From Clostridia bacterium (GTDB lineage: Bacteria; Bacillota; Clostridia; Lachnospirales; Lachnospiraceae): a stretch of DNA of 64,000 nt. This document shows positions 60,967 to 64,000 of the stretch, in pieces (within the stretch, counting starts at the first letter, position 1; each line of letters begins with the position of its first letter). The translations under genes and the position numbers were made by a program. A model generated the notes under the pieces. That model was not told where the DNA came from, did no database searches, and worked only from the letters and a program-made list of their open reading frames with translations. Location: positions 124,001 to 188,000 of the forward strand of contig CAJTAK010000002.1 of NCBI GenBank assembly GCA_910574255.1, read 5' to 3'.

Positions 60967-61329
60967 TTAATCCTCCTCAATATGCTCCCGCCCCTGATCA
61001 ATAATCGTGCGCACATGATTATCCGCCAGAGAATAAAAGATAGACTTCCCTTCCCGCCTGCTTTTTACCAGCTTATTCTGCTTTAGAATACGAAGCTGAT
61101 GGGAAATGGCAGACTGGGTCATTTGAAGAGCTTCCGCCAAATCACAGACGCAGACCTCCGCCTCAAAAAGCACAAACAGGATTCGGATTCGGGTGGAATC
61201 TCCAAAAACCTTGAACAGCTCCGCCAAATCATAAGCTTCCGTCTCCTCCGGCATCTTTTCCTGAACAATTTTCACTAAATTCTCATGAACCTCAAAGGTA
61301 TCACAGCAGCCCTCTATTTTTTCTGCCAT
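60967..61329 (-). CDS. ArsR/SmtB-family metal-sensing repressor (CadC-like)
   Basis: A 120-residue winged-helix repressor. EVCVCDLAEALQMTQSAISHQLRILKQNKLVKSRREGKSIFYSL holds the CxC of the alpha-3 metal site and the DNA-recognition helix; the N-terminus has CCDTFEVH, adding an extra Cys pair as in Cd/Pb/Zn sensors. The C-terminal DNHVRTIIDQGREHIEE supplies alpha-5-type His residues. Lies downstream of the P-type ATPase it presumably controls. Confidence 0.9.
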   Translation of the reverse strand: MAEKIEGCCDTFEVHENLVKIVQEKMPEETEAYDLAELFKVFGDSTRIRILFVLFEAEVCVCDLAEALQMTQSAISHQLRILKQNKLVKSRREGKSIFYSLADNHVRTIIDQGREHIEED

Positions 61330-61368
61330 CTCTCACACTTCCTTTCTCAAATACGCTTTCCATTCATC

Positions 61369-61485
61369 TATACCTTATCAGACAAAGTCTGCCAGTCCCG
61401 AAAGGACATGTACTAATGGGGTACCCGTAGGGCATACCCTACGGTACCACTCACCGGATTAGCCAACTGCCGCTAATCAGCATAA
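61369..61485 (+). repeat. Structured repeat family C, copy 2
   Basis: CAGAC-AAA-GTCTG and GTCC-CGAAA-GGAC hairpins, ATGTACTA, then GGTACCCGTAGGG / CCCTACGGTACC and a GATTAGC / GCTAATC hairpin. It lies between the P-type ATPase and ArsR genes. Confidence 0.75.
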
Positions 61486-61521
61486 TAGAGCTGCCATAAA
61501 ATAAGACAGCTCCAGCAAAAA

Positions 61522-63393
61522 CTAATTAACCTTTTTCACAAACAAGGCCCGAATAGCATTGAGCACCGCAATCACCATCACGCCCACATCTGCAAAAATA
61601 GCCACCCACATATTGGCAATGCCGACGGCCCCAAGTACCAGACAAATCACCTTGATCCCAATGGCAAAATAAATGTTCTCATAGACAATCCGAATACACT
61701 TTCTGGCAATGCGGATAGCTGTGGCAATCTTAAGGGGATCGTCATCCATCAGCACAATGTCCGCCGCTTCAATGGCTGCATCAGAGCCCAAAGCTCCCAT
61801 GGCAATTCCGATATCCGCCCGGGACAGCACTGGTGCATCGTTAATCCCGTCTCCTACAAAAACCAGCTTCTCCTTGGGACCCTTCCGTTCAAGAAGCTCC
61901 TCAACCTTGGCTACCTTATCTGCCGGAAGCAGCTCACTGTGCACCTCATGAATACCAAGCTCCCCTGCAGCCTGCCTTGCAGCCTCCTTCCGATCTCCGG
62001 TCAGCATCACCGTATTCTTAACTCCGGCCTTAGAAAGCTGTCTTACAGCCTCCTTCGCTCCCGGCTTCAGCATATCGGAAATCAAAATGTGCCCTGCATA
62101 GGTCCCATCCAAAGCCACATGAACCACCGTTCCCGGATGATGGCAGGGAACAAAATCAATTCCAAGCCGCTCCATCAGCCGATCACTGCCTGCTGCCACA
62201 GCCACATCATCCACCCTGGCCGTCACGCCATTTCCGCCAATCTCTTCAATCTCTGTTACCCGGCTTCGATCCAGAGGCTTTCCATATGCCTTTTGCAGGC
62301 TTTTACTGATGGGATGAGAGGATGCACACTCCGCAAGAGCCGCATACTCCAGCAGCCGTTCTGTCTCAATGGTATTGTGGTGAACACCTTTCACCTCAAA
62401 CACGCCCTGCGTCATAGTTCCAGTCTTATCAAAGACTACCCATCCTGTCTGCGCCAATGCCTCCAGATAATTAGATCCCTTTACCAAAACGCCTGCCTTG
62501 CTGGCTCCCCCGATACCTGCAAAAAAGCTTAGGGGAATGCTGATTACAAGGGCACAGGGACAGCTGATAACCAGGAACGTAAGAGCTCTGTAAATCCAAG
62601 TTCCCCACTCAGGAGCACTACTAAAAGCAAGCAGCCTTATAAGGGGCGGACATATGGCCAATAACAACGCTCCATAGCACACAGCCGGCGTATAATATCT
62701 TGCAAATTTTGAAATAAAGTTCTCGGATCTGGACTTCTTGGCACTGGAATTCTCCACCAGATCCAGAATCTTCGACACCGTAGATTCTCCGAATTCCTTT
62801 GTGGTTTGAATCTTCAAAAGCCCGTTCATATTGATGCAGCCGCTGATAACCGCTTCCCCTTCCGTAACTTTCCTCGGAAGGCTTTCCCCGGTAAGTGCGC
62901 TGGTATTCAGGGTAGAAGCTCCCTCCACAATCACGCCGTCAATCGGAATCTTCTCTCCCGGCTGTACCACAATCAGGGTTCCGACCTCCACCTCATCCGG
63001 ATCCACCTGCTCTAAAGTGCCGTCCTTCTCTACATTGGCATAATCCGGCCGGATATCCATCAGTTCGCTGATATTTCGCCTGCTTTTGCCCACGGCATAG
63101 CTCTGAAACAGCTCCCCTATTTGATAGAACAGCATAACCGCCGTTCCCTCCTGATAATCTCCCAACGCAATGGCGCCTACCGTAGCCACTGCCATAAGAA
63201 AATTCTCATCAAACACCTGCCGGTTCCGAATCCCCTTAAAGGCTTTCTTCAAAATATCATAGCCAATCACAAGATAAGGAACCATATAAAGCCCAAACTG
63301 CAGATATCCTGTCACCGGAAGCAGGCTTAAAACAACCAAAAGCAGGAACGCTGCAATAATTCGAGCCAGCATCTTTTTCTGTTTCTTATTCAT
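61522..63393 (-). CDS. Heavy-metal-exporting P1B-type ATPase (Zn/Cd/Pb type)
   Basis: A 623-residue P1B ATPase: TGES phosphatase loop in SALTGESLPRK, metal-transport motif VISCPCALVISIPL, phosphorylation site VVFDKTGTMTQG, the SSHPIS His-Pro, TGDRKEAARQAA and VFVGDGINDAPVLSRAD. The CPC motif with a following ALVIS and a late Lys/Asp pattern suggests Zn(II)/Cd(II). No N-terminal metal-binding domain is present; that domain is encoded separately at 63579. ATAGGAGGCAGCAAG precedes the ATG. Confidence 0.93.
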   Translation of the reverse strand: MNKKQKKMLARIIAAFLLLVVLSLLPVTGYLQFGLYMVPYLVIGYDILKKAFKGIRNRQVFDENFLMAVATVGAIALGDYQEGTAVMLFYQIGELFQSYAVGKSRRNISELMDIRPDYANVEKDGTLEQVDPDEVEVGTLIVVQPGEKIPIDGVIVEGASTLNTSALTGESLPRKVTEGEAVISGCINMNGLLKIQTTKEFGESTVSKILDLVENSSAKKSRSENFISKFARYYTPAVCYGALLLAICPPLIRLLAFSSAPEWGTWIYRALTFLVISCPCALVISIPLSFFAGIGGASKAGVLVKGSNYLEALAQTGWVVFDKTGTMTQGVFEVKGVHHNTIETERLLEYAALAECASSHPISKSLQKAYGKPLDRSRVTEIEEIGGNGVTARVDDVAVAAGSDRLMERLGIDFVPCHHPGTVVHVALDGTYAGHILISDMLKPGAKEAVRQLSKAGVKNTVMLTGDRKEAARQAAGELGIHEVHSELLPADKVAKVEELLERKGPKEKLVFVGDGINDAPVLSRADIGIAMGALGSDAAIEAADIVLMDDDPLKIATAIRIARKCIRIVYENIYFAIGIKVICLVLGAVGIANMWVAIFADVGVMVIAVLNAIRALFVKKVN

Positions 63394-63408
63394 CTTGCTG
63401 CCTCCTAT

Positions 63409-63581
63409 TTAAATCACTGCGTGATAGCACTAAAGAGTAAAGTCGCTTCGACACACCTGTAATAAGCGTAACTTTCATTCGAAAGGGCGCTCATGAAAGT
63501 TCCTCTTGTGCGCCTTTGCGTCTTTACTATTTAAATCACTGCGTGATAGCACTAAAGAGTAATGTCGCTTTAGCTTTACTA
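63409..63581 (+). repeat. Structured repeat family B, tandem copies inside the metal operon
   Basis: A full hairpin unit (63409-63528) and a shortened unit (63530-63581). Stem ATCAC / GTGAT stands where 21481 has GTTGC / GCAAC; AGTAAAGTCGC / GCGTCTTTACT forms the outer stem. They fill the space between the HMA gene and the ATPase gene. Confidence 0.85.
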
Positions 63582-63797
63582 TAAAAAGATCTCGCAGTCG
63601 TCCTCCACCTTCTTGCAGTTCTTAAGCACTTCCTGCATCACGGACTTCGGCTCCGCACCTTCCTCAAATTCCACAACCATCTTCAAAGTCATAAAGCTTA
63701 CGGCGGCATCCTTCACACCTGCCGTCTTCCTGGCGGCTTCCTCCATCTTATTGGCACAGTTTGCACAATCCACATCAATTTTATAAGTCTTCTTCAT
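63579..63797 (-). CDS. Stand-alone HMA-domain metal-binding protein
   Basis: A 72-residue ferredoxin-like heavy-metal-associated domain: KIDVDCANCANKMEEAARKT has the DCxxC metal site, and the C-terminus DDCEIFL adds an acidic-Cys tail typical of Zn/Cd/Pb pumps. Probably hands metal to the ATPase or works as its detached N-terminal domain. GGAGGATAATAACC precedes the ATG; first gene of the operon. Confidence 0.9.
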   Translation of the reverse strand: MKKTYKIDVDCANCANKMEEAARKTAGVKDAAVSFMTLKMVVEFEEGAEPKSVMQEVLKNCKKVEDDCEIFL

Positions 63798-63829
63798 GGT
63801 TATTATCCTCCAAAATATAATATTCGTTC

Positions 63830-63849
63830 ATATGAATAATTGTTCATAT
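63830..63849 (-). promoter_or_regulatory. ArsR/CadC-type operator of the metal operon
   Basis: A dyad with 7-bp arms ATATGAA / TTCATAT and a 6-bp centre, like known ArsR-family operators. It lies just downstream of the promoter boxes and before the HMA gene. Confidence 0.85.
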
Positions 63850-63858
63850 ATTGATTTC

Positions 63859-63886
63859 ATTATAGCACAGGCTTTTGAAATGTCAA
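63859..63886 (-). promoter_or_regulatory. Promoter of the metal operon
   Basis: On the minus strand TTGACA (63881-63886), 16 bases, TATAAT (63859-63864); both boxes are consensus. Confidence 0.9.
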
Positions 63887-63928
63887 GGTATGTTCTAAAA
63901 TTTTATTACATTTTAAGAGGGTAAAGAC

Positions 63929-63966
63929 AGAAAAAAACAGCCGCCCCAGTCTCACAAACCAAGCGG
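63929..63966 (-). terminator. Terminator of an upstream minus-strand gene beyond the window
   Basis: GGCCGC / GCGGC arms with a TTTTTTTC run on the minus strand. Confidence 0.6.
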
Positions 63967-63971
63967 CCATT

Positions 63972-64000
63972 TTGCTATACCCTACGGGTACCCCATCAAT
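63972..64000 (-). repeat. Structured repeat family C, truncated by the window edge
   Basis: The minus strand reads GGGGTACCCGTAGGGTATA, matching the third block of the copy at 61369-61485. Confidence 0.6.

Overview
The window comes from a low-to-medium GC Gram-positive anaerobe, most likely a gut acetogen of the Lachnospiraceae close to Blautia. The reasons are a complete CODH/acetyl-CoA synthase and corrinoid operon, a MetF-MetV-RnfC2 methylene-THF reductase operon, sporulation sigma factor SigG, strong GGAGG ribosome binding sites, PRD-regulated PTS systems and many Firmicutes housekeeping clusters. This is inferred from gene content; no rRNA or tRNA gene is present to confirm it.

Layout. 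1-5.1 kb: fakA (partial) and an Asp23 protein diverge from rpmB, then the classic ylxM-ffh-rpsP-khpA-rimM-trmD operon follows. 5.2-10.6 kb: a decayed area with an AAA/nuclease pseudogene, a frameshifted Hsp70 gene with a chimeric tail, and two unknown membrane proteins. 11-14.7 kb: sigG, then an ECF sigma factor with a membrane-anchored beta-propeller partner. 14.8-18 kb: the RtcB-PrfH ribosome repair and rescue pair behind a leader ORF and weak terminator, then an HxlR regulator divergent from a nitroreductase. 18-24 kb: an accessory zone with a methyltransferase, a DUF4261 protein, a UPF0175/DUF3368 toxin-antitoxin pair, a flavodoxin-type reductase, and several gene relics including an MntA antitoxin with a truncated HEPN partner. 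24-29.6 kb: a cellobiose-type PTS operon (PRD regulator, IIA, IIB, IIC, 6-phospho-beta-glucosidase). 29.7-31.4 kb: more toxin-antitoxin genes and relics.

31.7-42.9 kb: the Wood-Ljungdahl operon on the minus strand, in transcription order His-rich protein, small membrane protein, CooT, CooC-type ATPase, acsA (CODH), CooC, acsB (ACS), acsD, acsC, acsE. A clear sigma-A-type promoter lies at 42.83-42.86 kb. 43-48.3 kb: a DUF3737 pair, a MITE-like inverted repeat, a TetR regulator with two flavoproteins, and a LysR regulator. 48.5-52 kb: rnfC2-metV-metF, the methyl-branch reductase that feeds the CODH/ACS system. 52.2-64 kb: aroE, FMN riboswitch-ribU, then pgeF, yraN, rnhB, lepB, rbgA, lepB2 and rplS, an HAD phosphatase, DUF1622, and a metal-efflux module (HMA protein, P-type ATPase, ArsR regulator).

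The most unusual signal is between genes. At least eight families of dispersed palindromic elements occur here. In four of them (A-D below) copies differ by compensatory changes on both sides of the same stems, which suggests that a folded RNA or single-stranded DNA shape is conserved. Three A copies sit head to tail inside the acs operon, two B copies sit inside the metal-efflux operon, and inverted B copies flank a 2-kb cargo segment. I know of no published name for these families and could not search for one. The second lead is the rtcB-prfH leader, whose stop codon abuts a terminator in a way that could sense ribosomes stuck at termination.
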